A DNA stretch of 64,000 bases. Origin: RYN-133 sp963785425. GTDB lineage: Bacteria > Actinomycetota > Actinomycetes > Mycobacteriales > Jatrophihabitantaceae. The notes below the pieces were generated by a model, which was given only the letters and a program-made list of their open reading frames with translations, did no database searches and was not told where the DNA came from. Made by a program: the position numbers and the translations under genes. The stretch is from the NCBI GenBank assembly GCA_963785425.1, contig CAWAVG010000001.1:124001-188000 (forward strand), given 5' to 3'. The first letter of the stretch is position 1; every line of letters begins with the position of its first letter. Positions 24,868 through 34,487 of the stretch are shown in pieces.

Positions 24868-25302
24868 CTAACCGATTGGACGGATGGAGTCGTATCGGCA
24901 GCGGGCGAAGTCGACCGTGCGCGGCAGGGGTGCACGCGCAGCGACCAGTGCGTTCGGCGCGGCTCCGCGCACGCCGCGCACGCAGGTCTCGCCGAGCGCG
25001 GGAAGCCGGCTGTCGCTGATGCCGATGAGTTCGAGGCGCTTGTGCCGGGTCCGTTGCCGCTCATCAAGCAGCGCGAGGGCAGTGACCGCGGCTTCGGACA
25101 GTTGCGAGACGGCGGTGAGATCGACAACGAGTGTGCGCGTCGTGGTGCTTCCGAGCAGGTCTGCGGCGATCACCATGAGTTGCGAGTTGAACTCGTCGAG
25201 TTCGCCGTGGACGGCGAGGCGGCCCTGCGCAGCGTCGACGGTCAATGAGAAACGGGTCGATACGGGCGGCGACGCGGGGCTGCCGTGGCGCAGATCGTTC
25301 AC
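24868..25302 (-). CDS. STAS-domain anti-sigma factor antagonist-like protein
   Basis: 144 residues. The STAS pattern is visible: RLAVHGELDEFNSQLM, TLVVDLTAVSQLSEAAVTALALLDERQR and a final strand LELIGIS. The loop normally holding the phosphorylated Ser reads QLSEAAV, so Ser is present, as in SpoIIAA/RsbV proteins. No sigma factor or kinase is adjacent; the nearest candidate partner, a HATPase protein, is at 33.7 kb. It probably belongs to a stress partner-switching network. Confidence 0.75.
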   Translation of the reverse strand: MNDLRHGSPASPPVSTRFSLTVDAAQGRLAVHGELDEFNSQLMVIAADLLGSTTTRTLVVDLTAVSQLSEAAVTALALLDERQRTRHKRLELIGISDSRLPALGETCVRGVRGAAPNALVAARAPLPRTVDFARCRYDSIRPIG

Positions 25303-25416
25303 GCCGGATCCTTCGGGGGCTACCGGGCCGTCGGCCCGGAGAGGACGCGGGCGGTTCCCGCTATGAGCTGAGCGTACAGCGCGCCGTCCCTGGGGCCACC
25401 GGCGCGAGCGTGACCG

Positions 25417-26938
<1,522 letters not shown>

Positions 26939-26946
<8 letters not shown>

Positions 26947-27817
26947 GGTCGGCCAGCCCGAGCGCGGTGATCGCGTTCTGCTTGAGGATCAGCGGCCGGA
27001 CCTCGTCCTTGAGGTCGAGACCGGCGAAGTCGTCGAGCCACCGATCCGGCGTGAGCACCGGGTAGTCGGAACCGAAGAGCACCTTGTGCTTCAGCAGGCC
27101 GTTCGCAGCGCGGATCAACTGCGGCGGGAAGTACTTCGGCGACCAACCCGACAGATCGATGAACACGTTCGATTTGTGAGTCGCGATCGAGATGGCGGCG
27201 TCCTGCCACGGAACCGAAGGGTGCGCGAGCACGATCGTCAGCTGCGGGAAGTCCGCGGCGACGTCGTCGATGAGCATCGGGTCGGACCGCCGGAGCTTGA
27301 TGCCGCGTCCGCCGGGCAGTCCGGCTCCGATGCCCGTCTGCCCGGTGTGGAAAACGACGGGCAGGCCCAGCTCCTGCGCGGCTGCGTACAGCGGGTAGTG
27401 CACCGGATCGTTCGGTGTGAAGTTCTGCAGGGACGGGTGGAGCTTGAGCCCGCGCGCACCGGCACCGGCGAGGTCGCGCAGCGCCGCCACCGCCGAGGCG
27501 CCGTCGTGCGGGTCGACCGAGGCGAACGGGACGAGCACGTCGGCGTGTTCCGCGGCCGCGAGGATGATGTCCGCACTCGACAGCGCCGGGTGCCCGGTGG
27601 CCGTGTGGGCGTCGACGGTGAACACGACCGCCCCGATGGCACGCTCGCGGTAGTAGTGGGCGATGCGGGGCACGGACGGAGTGCGGTCCTGGTCGGCCTT
27701 GAAGTACTTGGCCGACGCGGTCATCAGCTCCTCGTCCAGCGACAGGTGTCCGTGCGCGTCCGACTCGACGTGCACATGCGCGTCGATCGCGACGAGCGCG
27801 TCGAGGTCCAGTGGCAT
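26939..27817 (-). CDS. Amidohydrolase family protein (amidohydrolase_2)
   Basis: 292 residues, TIM-barrel metal-dependent hydrolase or decarboxylase. Seen: the metal pair H-x-H in IDAHVHVE, GLKLHPSLQ, FHTGQTG, LAHPSVPW and FGSDYPV with the barrel-end Asp. This subfamily includes ACMSD/gamma-resorcylate decarboxylase-type enzymes, so decarboxylation or C-C cleavage is as likely as hydrolysis. ATG 27817 was chosen since the HxH strand follows within 15 residues. It is the first gene of a two-gene unit with the acyl-CoA synthetase and divergent from the Rieske-ThDP enzyme. Confidence 0.85.
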
Positions 27818-27878
27818 CAGCAGCCCGCTCCGTCCGGTGTCCGAAGTACAAGTGTCGACATCACCCGCCAAGACCTCA

Positions 27879-27888
27879 ACACCGGTGT
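27879..27888. promoter_or_regulatory. Palindrome ACACCGGTGT between divergent operons
   Basis: A perfect 10-bp palindrome lies roughly midway between the amidohydrolase and Rieske-ThDP start codons. Flanking CCGAAG (27841) and CTTCGG (27893) extend the symmetry imperfectly. It is a candidate operator, but no local regulator gene is obvious. Confidence 0.3.
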
Positions 27889-27946
27889 AACGCTTCGGCT
27901 GGTTGCCGCGACTGCACCGCGACGCAGGCAGCGGCAGGAGGCGGCG

Positions 27947-29884
27947 ATGACCGAGCTCGGCACCCGATGGCACCGGGTCGAGGACGAGGACGTGCCCGGC
28001 GACGGCCGGGTGCGCAGCGTCGAGGTCGACGGTCGATCAGTCGCGCTATCGCGCTGCGGCGAGCGTCTCGGCGCGCTGGTCAACCACTGCCCGCATCAGG
28101 GCGGCCCGCTCGGCGAGGGATCGATCGAGAAGGGGCTGTTGCGCTGCCCGTGGCACGGGTACGACTACGACCCGATCACCGGCCGGCCGCCCGGTGCCTT
28201 CAGCGACGCGGTGCCGAGCTATCCCGTCGAGGAACGCGCGGACGGCGTGTACATCGAACTGCCGGAGCCGGCCGTCGCAGTGCGCACCGTGGCCGACACG
28301 CTGGTCGAGACGCTCGTGGCCTTCGGCATCACGCACGTGTTCGGCATGGTGGGTCACTCGAATCTCGGTTTCGCCGACGCCCTGCGCCGGGCCGAGGGGC
28401 GTGGCCAGATCACCTACATCGGCATCCGGCACGAGGGCGCCGCGGCGTTCGCCGCGAGCGCGTACGGCAAGCTCACCGGCCGTCCCGCGATGTGCTTCGC
28501 GATCGCCGGTCCGGGCTCGACGAATCTGCTGACCGGGCTCTACGACGCGAAGCTCGACGGCTCGCCCGTTGTCGCGGTGTCGGGCCAGGTGGCGTCATCG
28601 GTGCGCGGTCGGGGCGCGTTCCAGGATCTCGACCTGTCGAGCGTGTTCGCCGATGTCGCCGTGAGCACCCAGGTGGTGCTCGCGGGCAGCGATCATGCCG
28701 AGCTCGCCGCCCTCGCGGTGAAACGTGCGGTCGACGGTCGAGGGGTCGCTCACCTCGTGCTGCCCGACGAGGTACAGGTGCTGCCGAGCGATCAGCCGGC
28801 GAGCCCGCCGGCGGGCCGGTTCACGGCACGCTGCATCCTGCCTGACGTCGGCTCGCTGGAACGTTCCGCGGCCCTGGTGCGCGGGGCCCGGCGGCCGGTG
28901 TTCATTGTCGGCCACGGCGCTCGCAATGCCCGCGACCAGATCCAGGCGTTCGCCGAACGGCTCGGCGCGCCCGTGCTCACGACCTTCAAGGCCAAGGGAC
29001 TCGTCCCGGACGCGCACCCGCTCGGCGCAGGCGTGCTCGGACGCAGCGGGACTCCGGTCGCGAGCTGGCTGATGAACGAGTCGGACCTGCTCGTGGTCGT
29101 CGGCGCGTCCTTCTCGAACCACACGGGGATCGCCGCCTACAAGCCGATCGTGCAGATCGACGACGCCCACACCGCGATCGGCCGCTTCGATGCGGTCACC
29201 GAACAGCTGCTGGGCGACGCGGCGCTCACCGTCGCCGAACTCGATGCCCGCGTCGGGGCGGCCGCGGCGGAGGACCAGCGGGGTGACGTGGCGGAGCGCT
29301 GGGCGATCTGGCGTGCCGAGAAGGCCCGTCGCGTCGCCGACGACCGGGGCGCCGGTGTCTCGGCCGCCGCCGTGTTCGACGCGCTGGCCCGGCACCTCCC
29401 GGCTGACGCGGTCGTGACCGTCGACGTCGGCAATCACGCCTACTCGCTCGGCCGCTACCTGGAGTCGGCCGGCCAGCCCGTGCTCATGTCGGGGTACCTC
29501 GGGTCCATCGGTTTCGGGTATCCCGCAGCGCTCGGCGCCTGGGCAGCCGCGCCCGGGCGACCCGTCCTCGCGGTGACCGGCGACGGCGGCTTCGGCCAGT
29601 ACAGCGCCGAGCTGCTCACCGCGGTCAAGTACGGCATCCCGATCAAGCACCTCCTGTTCGACAACCACTCGTTGGGCAAGATCAGCAAGGAGCAGGTCGC
29701 CGCGGGACTGCCGGTCTGGCACACGACCCTGCACAACCCGGACTGGGCCGAGTACGCGCGGCTGTGCGGCGCGACTGGCATCCGGGTCGATCGCCGCGAG
29801 CAGCTCGACGCGGCTCTCGCCGACCTTTTCGCCGCCGACGGGCCCGCCCTGCTGTGCGTCCAGCAGGACGCGCAACTGCTGTGA
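27947..29884 (+). CDS. Rieske [2Fe-2S]-thiamine-diphosphate enzyme fusion
   Basis: 645 residues. Residues 1-108 are a complete Rieske domain: ligands C48-x-H50 (NHCPHQGG) and C67-x2-H70 (CPWHGYD). Residues about 112-640 are a ThDP enzyme of the acetolactate-synthase/pyruvate-oxidase class: activating Glu163 (IRHEGAAAFAASAYGKLTG), central domain with HGARNARDQ, and the C-terminal GDG (545-547) ThDP-Mg motif with the later Asn. AGGAGG lies 5 nt before ATG. The fusion suggests electrons from the ThDP intermediate pass to the iron-sulfur centre, an oxidative rather than ligase reaction. An FMN reductase-like gene follows. Confidence 0.88.
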   Translation: MTELGTRWHRVEDEDVPGDGRVRSVEVDGRSVALSRCGERLGALVNHCPHQGGPLGEGSIEKGLLRCPWHGYDYDPITGRPPGAFSDAVPSYPVEERADGVYIELPEPAVAVRTVADTLVETLVAFGITHVFGMVGHSNLGFADALRRAEGRGQITYIGIRHEGAAAFAASAYGKLTGRPAMCFAIAGPGSTNLLTGLYDAKLDGSPVVAVSGQVASSVRGRGAFQDLDLSSVFADVAVSTQVVLAGSDHAELAALAVKRAVDGRGVAHLVLPDEVQVLPSDQPASPPAGRFTARCILPDVGSLERSAALVRGARRPVFIVGHGARNARDQIQAFAERLGAPVLTTFKAKGLVPDAHPLGAGVLGRSGTPVASWLMNESDLLVVVGASFSNHTGIAAYKPIVQIDDAHTAIGRFDAVTEQLLGDAALTVAELDARVGAAAAEDQRGDVAERWAIWRAEKARRVADDRGAGVSAAAVFDALARHLPADAVVTVDVGNHAYSLGRYLESAGQPVLMSGYLGSIGFGYPAALGAWAAAPGRPVLAVTGDGGFGQYSAELLTAVKYGIPIKHLLFDNHSLGKISKEQVAAGLPVWHTTLHNPDWAEYARLCGATGIRVDRREQLDAALADLFAADGPALLCVQQDAQLL

Positions 29885-29912
29885 CCGACCACCCTCTGCC
29901 GAAAGGACATCA

Positions 29913-30629
29913 GTGACCGCCACTCTGCCCGATTACAGCGATCTGAAAGCGCTCTTCATCAACTGCACGTTGAAACGCTCGCCCGAGGTGAGCAACACTC
30001 AGGGTCTGGTCGATGCGAGCGCGCAGGTCATGCGTACCCACGGCATCGGCGTCGACGTCATCCGGGCGATCGACCACGACATCGCGACCGGCGTGTGGCC
30101 GGACATGCGCGAGCACGGTGCGGCGACCGACGACTGGCCGGAGATCTTCGAGAAGGTGCTCGCCGCGGACATCCTCGTGCTCGCCGGTCCGATCTGGCTC
30201 GGTGACAACAGCTCGATCATGAAGCAGGTGCACGAGCGGTTGTACGGCGGTTCGCACCTGCTCAACGACCGCGGTCAGTACCTCTACTACGGACGGGTCG
30301 CGGGTTGCCTCATCACGGGCAACGAGGACGGCGTGAAGCACTGCGCGATGAACGTGCTCTACACGCTGCAGCACATCGGGTACACGATCCCGCCGCAGGC
30401 CGACGCCGGCTGGATCGGCGAGGCCGGCCCCGGCCCGTCCTATCTCGATCCCGGATCGGGCGGGCCGCAGAACGACTTCACCAACCGCAACACCACGTTC
30501 ATGACGTGGAACCTCATCCATCTGGCGCGCGTGCTGAAGGACGCCGGCGGCGTCCCCGCGTACGGGAACCAGCGCTCGGAATGGGATGCCGGATGCCGCT
30601 TCGACTACGAGAATCCCGAGTACCGCTGA
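29913..30629 (+). CDS. Flavodoxin-like NAD(P)H-dependent FMN reductase family protein
   Basis: 238 residues with a flavodoxin fold: ALFINCTLKRSPEVSNTQGLVD (phosphate loop), ILVLAGPIWLGDNSSIMKQVHERL and CLITGNEDGVKHCAMNVLYTLQHIGYTIPP. It resembles the NADPH-dependent FMN reductase/iron-sulfur flavoprotein-like group. GTG 29913 has GAAAGGA about 6 nt upstream, 28 nt after the Rieske-ThDP stop, so both are probably one transcript and the protein could be its redox partner. Confidence 0.85.
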   Translation: MTATLPDYSDLKALFINCTLKRSPEVSNTQGLVDASAQVMRTHGIGVDVIRAIDHDIATGVWPDMREHGAATDDWPEIFEKVLAADILVLAGPIWLGDNSSIMKQVHERLYGGSHLLNDRGQYLYYGRVAGCLITGNEDGVKHCAMNVLYTLQHIGYTIPPQADAGWIGEAGPGPSYLDPGSGGPQNDFTNRNTTFMTWNLIHLARVLKDAGGVPAYGNQRSEWDAGCRFDYENPEYR

Positions 30630-30715
30630 CGGTCGTATTACGCGTTGCGGACGGCGCGTGTCGATCGCTTCTCCCGCGCGCCCCGGCGCCGCTACGGTGT
30701 GCGCCGGAGGTGCAG

Positions 30716-31339
30716 GTGAGCATTGCCGACGACGAGCTCGTCGACCGGCTACGCGCCGGCGACGAGCGTGCGTTCGCCGACCTCGTCGACCGTTACAGCC
30801 CGTCGATGCTCGCGGTCGCCCGCATCCATGTGGCGTCGCGAGAGGTCGCGGAAGACGTCGTCCAGGACACCTGGCTGGCGCTGCTGAAAGGCATCGACCG
30901 GTTCGAGGGTCGATCGAGCATTCGGACCTGGCTGTTCCGCGTGCTGGTCAACATCGCCAAGACCCGCGGCGTGCGGGAGAAACGCAGCACCCCAGTTGAC
31001 ATGCACGCCGTCGACGGCCGACCTGCGGTCAGCCCCGCCCGGTTCCAGTCCGTCGACGCGCAATGGCCGGGCCACTGGGTGCGGTACCCGATGCCGTGGC
31101 GCGAGTCACCCGAGCGCAGCCTGCTCTCCGGCGAGGCGCTCGAGCTCGTGCGCCGCGAGCTGGCGCGCCTGCCCGAGCAGCAGCGCATCGTCGTCTCGCT
31201 GCGTGACGTCGACGGCTACGACTCCGACGAGGTCTGCGCGCTGCTCGAGCTCACTGCGGCGAACCAACGGGTTCTGCTGCATCGCGGACGGGCACGCATA
31301 CGTGAGGCGCTCGCCGGGTACTTCGTGACTGCATCATGA
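30716..31339 (+). CDS. ECF RNA polymerase sigma factor
   Basis: 207 residues. Region 2 is clear: DELVDRLRAGDERAFADLVDRYSPSMLAVARIHV... AEDVVQDTWLALLKGIDRFEGRSSIRTWLFRVLVNIAKTR (shown here in parts). Region 4 is LARLPEQQRIVVSLRDVDGYDSDEVCALLELTAANQRVLLHRGRARIREAL in the C-terminal third. GTG 30716 has GGAGG 5 nt upstream. It overlaps the anti-sigma gene by ATGA (31336-31339). It directs polymerase to its own regulon under control of that anti-sigma. Confidence 0.93.
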   Translation: MSIADDELVDRLRAGDERAFADLVDRYSPSMLAVARIHVASREVAEDVVQDTWLALLKGIDRFEGRSSIRTWLFRVLVNIAKTRGVREKRSTPVDMHAVDGRPAVSPARFQSVDAQWPGHWVRYPMPWRESPERSLLSGEALELVRRELARLPEQQRIVVSLRDVDGYDSDEVCALLELTAANQRVLLHRGRARIREALAGYFVTAS

Positions 31340-31617
31340 CCAGTTGGGACGGCGTGGACTTCGGCGGCATGACCTGCCGCGAATTCGTCGAGCTCGTGAC
31401 CGAGTATCTCGAGAACCGGCTCGACGTCGAGGCGAGACGCCGTTTCGAGCAGCACGTCGCGGCGTGTCCGGGGTGCGCTCGCTACCTCGGCCAGATCCGC
31501 GAGTCGGCACGCGCGCTCGGCCGGGTCAGCCTCGAGACGATCTCACCCGAGGCGCGCACTCAACTCATGGACGCTTTCCGCACCTGGCGATCCGGACGAT
31601 CGGACGACCCCGGCTGA
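31336..31617 (+). CDS. Zinc-finger anti-sigma factor
   Basis: 93 residues. The zinc anti-sigma motif H-x3-C-x2-C is present as HVAACPGC, after CREFVELVTEYLENRLD. There is no membrane segment, so it is a cytoplasmic ZAS protein that probably binds the upstream ECF sigma factor. It is translationally coupled to it by an ATGA overlap, and its 3' end overlaps the convergent antiporter gene by 58 nt. Confidence 0.88.
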   Translation: MTSWDGVDFGGMTCREFVELVTEYLENRLDVEARRRFEQHVAACPGCARYLGQIRESARALGRVSLETISPEARTQLMDAFRTWRSGRSDDPG

Positions 31618-32786
31618 GCGCCCTTGAGCAGTGCGAGCGCGGCGGGCGGGAAGACCAGCACGGAGAGCAGGCCGGCGCACACGATCGCCGCGGCGGTCAC
31701 CGACGAGATCTTGCCGAGCACCAGGCCGATCTGCGTGGCGGTGACGAGGAACGGCAGCGAGGTCGCCTGCAGCAGGGCCACGGCCATGGTGGCGCGGCGG
31801 CCCAGCGCTTTGACGCCGAGCAGCGCTGGGAGACCGCGCACGACGAGCAGTGCGGCGAGGAAGACGGGCACGCGGGCGAAAGCGCCGGGACTGTGCATGA
31901 GGCCGCTCAGGTCCAGCCGGATGCCGGAGCTGACGAAGAACACCGGCACGACGAAGCCGTAGCCGATCGCTTCGAGCTTCGTGCGGAAGTGCGGATGTGA
32001 CATCGAGTCGCGGTCGACGAGACTGACCACCGCGCCGGCGAGGAAGGCGCCGAGGATGCTTTCCAGCCCGAAGCGGGTGGCGAGGGCGACGAACGCAACG
32101 AGCAGGACGACGGCGAGCCGGATCCGGATCTCGGCGGTTGTGTCCTGCAGCCGGGCCAGCAGGTCGCCGACGCGCATCGAGTGCCCGGCCCGCAGGACGA
32201 GAATCGCGGTGATCGCGATCAGCGTCGCGAACGCGATCAGCAGCACGACCTTCGCGCCCGCACTGCCGCCGGACGTGGAGAAGAAGAACGACAGGACGAC
32301 GATCGCGGCGAAGTCGGCGACAGTCGCTGCAGCGATCGCCGTCTGCCCGACGGAGGTCGTGGTCTGCCCGGCGTCCTTGAGCACCGGCACGACGAGCCCG
32401 AGCGAGGTCGCGGACAGCGCGACTGCGATGAGCAGCGGTTGTTGCACCCAGCCGACGGCGTGCAACGCGCCGCCGACGGCAAGCCCGAGGGCAAGGGTGA
32501 TGACGTAGCCGCCCGCCGCAACGGCCAGCAGCCGGCCCCGTAACTGCATGAGGTCGATCTCGAGACCGGCCAGGAAGAGTAGGAACGCCAGGCCGAACAA
32601 CGCGAGGATCTGCACCGGTAGGTCGACCTGCACCCAGCCGAATCCCGTCGGTCCGGCCACGATTCCGGCGACGATCTCGAGGACGACGGCCGGGATGCGC
32701 AGTCGTGGCACTGCGCCGGCCGCGAGCGGCGCCAGGACCGCGATGACCGAGATGATCAGCAGGTTGTCGAACGAGACTTCGGGCAT
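31560..32786 (-). CDS. Cation:proton antiporter (CPA2/KefB-like)
   Basis: 408 residues with about twelve membrane segments. The pattern LFLAGLEIDLMQLRG (Asp in helix 4-5) and the conserved SATSLGLVVPVLKDAG and VVPVFFVSSGIRLDL segments fit Na+/H+ or K+/H+ exchangers of the CPA2 family. There is no C-terminal TrkA-N domain, so regulation by NAD(H) is not expected. ATG 32786 precedes the first helix. It is divergent from the MBL-fold gene and convergent with the sigma/anti-sigma pair. Confidence 0.9.
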   Translation of the reverse strand: MPEVSFDNLLIISVIAVLAPLAAGAVPRLRIPAVVLEIVAGIVAGPTGFGWVQVDLPVQILALFGLAFLLFLAGLEIDLMQLRGRLLAVAAGGYVITLALGLAVGGALHAVGWVQQPLLIAVALSATSLGLVVPVLKDAGQTTTSVGQTAIAAATVADFAAIVVLSFFFSTSGGSAGAKVVLLIAFATLIAITAILVLRAGHSMRVGDLLARLQDTTAEIRIRLAVVLLVAFVALATRFGLESILGAFLAGAVVSLVDRDSMSHPHFRTKLEAIGYGFVVPVFFVSSGIRLDLSGLMHSPGAFARVPVFLAALLVVRGLPALLGVKALGRRATMAVALLQATSLPFLVTATQIGLVLGKISSVTAAAIVCAGLLSVLVFPPAALALLKGAQPGSSDRPDRQVRKASMS

Positions 32787-32907
32787 GCCTGTTCAGTCTC
32801 GGCAGCCCCGGTGGCGTTTCACGGATACGCACCGGACGGATTCGGGCAGGCTTGTGAGGACCAACGACCGCCCAACCCCGGCGTCCCTCGAACGACGGGT
32901 TGCGCCT

Positions 32908-33723
32908 GTGACATCCGCCGGGATCGATTGCTCGTTGCTGTTCGTCGGAAATGCAACGATGGTGCTGCGCTTCGGACCGATCGTCGTCTTGACCGATCCC
33001 AACTTCCTGCACCGCGGACAGCGCGCCTACCTCGGGTGGGGGCTGACGTCCAAACGCCGCACGGACCCGGCTGTCGAGATCGGCGACCTACCCGATCTGG
33101 ACGCCGTGCTGCTGTCGCACATGCACGGCGACCACTGGGACCGAGTGGCCAGGCACGGCCTGAACCGCGATCTCGCTGTGATCTCCACACCACATGCCGC
33201 CCGAAGGCTGCATCGGCACGGATTCCTTGCAGCCGAAGGACTGGAGACGTGGCGCAGCCGTGATCTGCACAAGGACGGCCACCGGCTCACCATGATCGCG
33301 ATGCCCGGACGACACGCAGTCGGTCCGGCACGGCACCTGCTGCCGCCGGTCATGGGGAGCATGCTCGAGTACCGCGACGCGTCGGGCGAACTCAGGATCC
33401 GGCTGTACATCTCCGGCGACACGTTGTTCGTCCCCGATTTGGGCATGATCCCCAATCGCTTCCCGCGTATCGACGTCGCCGTCCTGCATCTGGGCGGAAC
33501 GACACTGCCTGGCGGTCTACTCGTCACCATGGACGCCGCCCAGGGGGCGGATCTGACCCAGTTGCTGGCCGCTGGCACCACGGTCCCCATTCACCACGAC
33601 GACTACGGAGTGTTCGCGTCACCGGTGTCGGCATTTGCCACTGAACTGGCGCGACGCGGAGCGGCTGACGGACTCGTCGTAGTGCGGCCCGGTGAGACAC
33701 TCGACCTGCCACAAGGCGCCTGA
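32908..33723 (+). CDS. MBL-fold metallo-hydrolase (UlaG/NAPE-PLD-like)
   Basis: About 271 residues. The metal motif H-x-H-x-D-H is in LLSHMHGDHWDRV, the later His in MPGRHAVGP, Asp in YISGDTLFV and the last His in IHHDDYG. TDPNFLHRGQRAYLG and LTSKRRTDP are typical of the UlaG/lactonase-like branch. The start is uncertain: GTG 32908 is used because the fold begins 6 residues later, but GTG 32854 is also in frame. It ends 17 nt before the convergent HATPase gene. Confidence 0.85.
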   Translation: MTSAGIDCSLLFVGNATMVLRFGPIVVLTDPNFLHRGQRAYLGWGLTSKRRTDPAVEIGDLPDLDAVLLSHMHGDHWDRVARHGLNRDLAVISTPHAARRLHRHGFLAAEGLETWRSRDLHKDGHRLTMIAMPGRHAVGPARHLLPPVMGSMLEYRDASGELRIRLYISGDTLFVPDLGMIPNRFPRIDVAVLHLGGTTLPGGLLVTMDAAQGADLTQLLAAGTTVPIHHDDYGVFASPVSAFATELARRGAADGLVVVRPGETLDLPQGA

Positions 33724-33740
33724 GCGTGCGCCAGGAACGG

Positions 33741-34271
33741 TCAGACGCTCGGCGGTGTGTCGACGAGACCCTCGTCTGCTCCCGGATGTCCGACCAGCGG
33801 GAACCCATCGACCACGTGCGGCGGTAGTTCGAGCTCGAACCGGGTCGGCCGGTGGCAACTGGGCAGGTCCACAGTCAGATCGGCCGGCACGTCCAGATCG
33901 ACCCAGACCTGCTTGCCGGGGATGCGACGCTCGACTCCCCATCCGCCGGCCAACGAGGCGACAATCGCCATGCCGCGACCGCTCGGCTCGTCGCGGAGAG
34001 GGACGCGCCGCTCCGGTGCACCCGGCGCGTCGTCATCGACCGTGAGCCGGAGGACGTCGCGGTGCAACGAGAGTGACAGCCGCATCAGTCTGCTTCCGGC
34101 CCGCACGGAATTCGTCAACAGTTCGCTGGCGATGACCTTCGCGTCGAAGATCAGGTCATCGCGCCCAGGGAGGTCGGCCAGCGCCGACCGAAGTTGGTCG
34201 GCGCACAAGTCGCGAGCGTGCGCCGGCGCAAAGGCGTCGCCGGAGAAGGTTTCGCTGACCCCCCAACACAT
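33741..34271 (-). CDS. HATPase-domain (anti-sigma serine kinase-like) protein
   Basis: 176 residues, HATPase_c_2 type. The N-box KVIASELLTNSVRAG, G1 DDDAPG and G2 SGRGMAIVASLAGGWG are present. Proteins of this kind phosphorylate STAS antagonists or bind sigma factors in partner switching. About 40 extra residues follow the ATPase core, Pro/His-rich and unlike RsbW. No sigma or antagonist gene is adjacent; a STAS protein is encoded at 24.9 kb. Confidence 0.8.
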   Translation of the reverse strand: MCWGVSETFSGDAFAPAHARDLCADQLRSALADLPGRDDLIFDAKVIASELLTNSVRAGSRLMRLSLSLHRDVLRLTVDDDAPGAPERRVPLRDEPSGRGMAIVASLAGGWGVERRIPGKQVWVDLDVPADLTVDLPSCHRPTRFELELPPHVVDGFPLVGHPGADEGLVDTPPSV

Positions 34272-34435
34272 GTCGGCACCCTCACCCCCTCAGTCAGAAC
34301 CGAGCGGTGAAGGTCGGCACGACCCACCCCTACCCTCGACGACGGTCTACCAGACATCTGATCGCGATCTCGGCACGCAAGGGTTGTCGGGGCGCGGGCC
34401 GTCCTTCGGACCTGTGACTTCGGCCGGACAAGGAC

Positions 34436-34463
34436 GGTGGACGCGTCTCAGCACGTCGGGTAC
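34436..34463 (+). promoter_or_regulatory. Possible stress-sigma promoter before the GH5 gene
   Basis: GGTGG (34436-34440), 17 nt, then GGGTAC (34458-34463) resembles the sigma-B/F pattern with a long spacer. The start codon is 24 nt downstream. It could be chance. Confidence 0.25.
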
Positions 34464-34487
34464 GTTCGGCGCGACCTGGGGGGGCCA

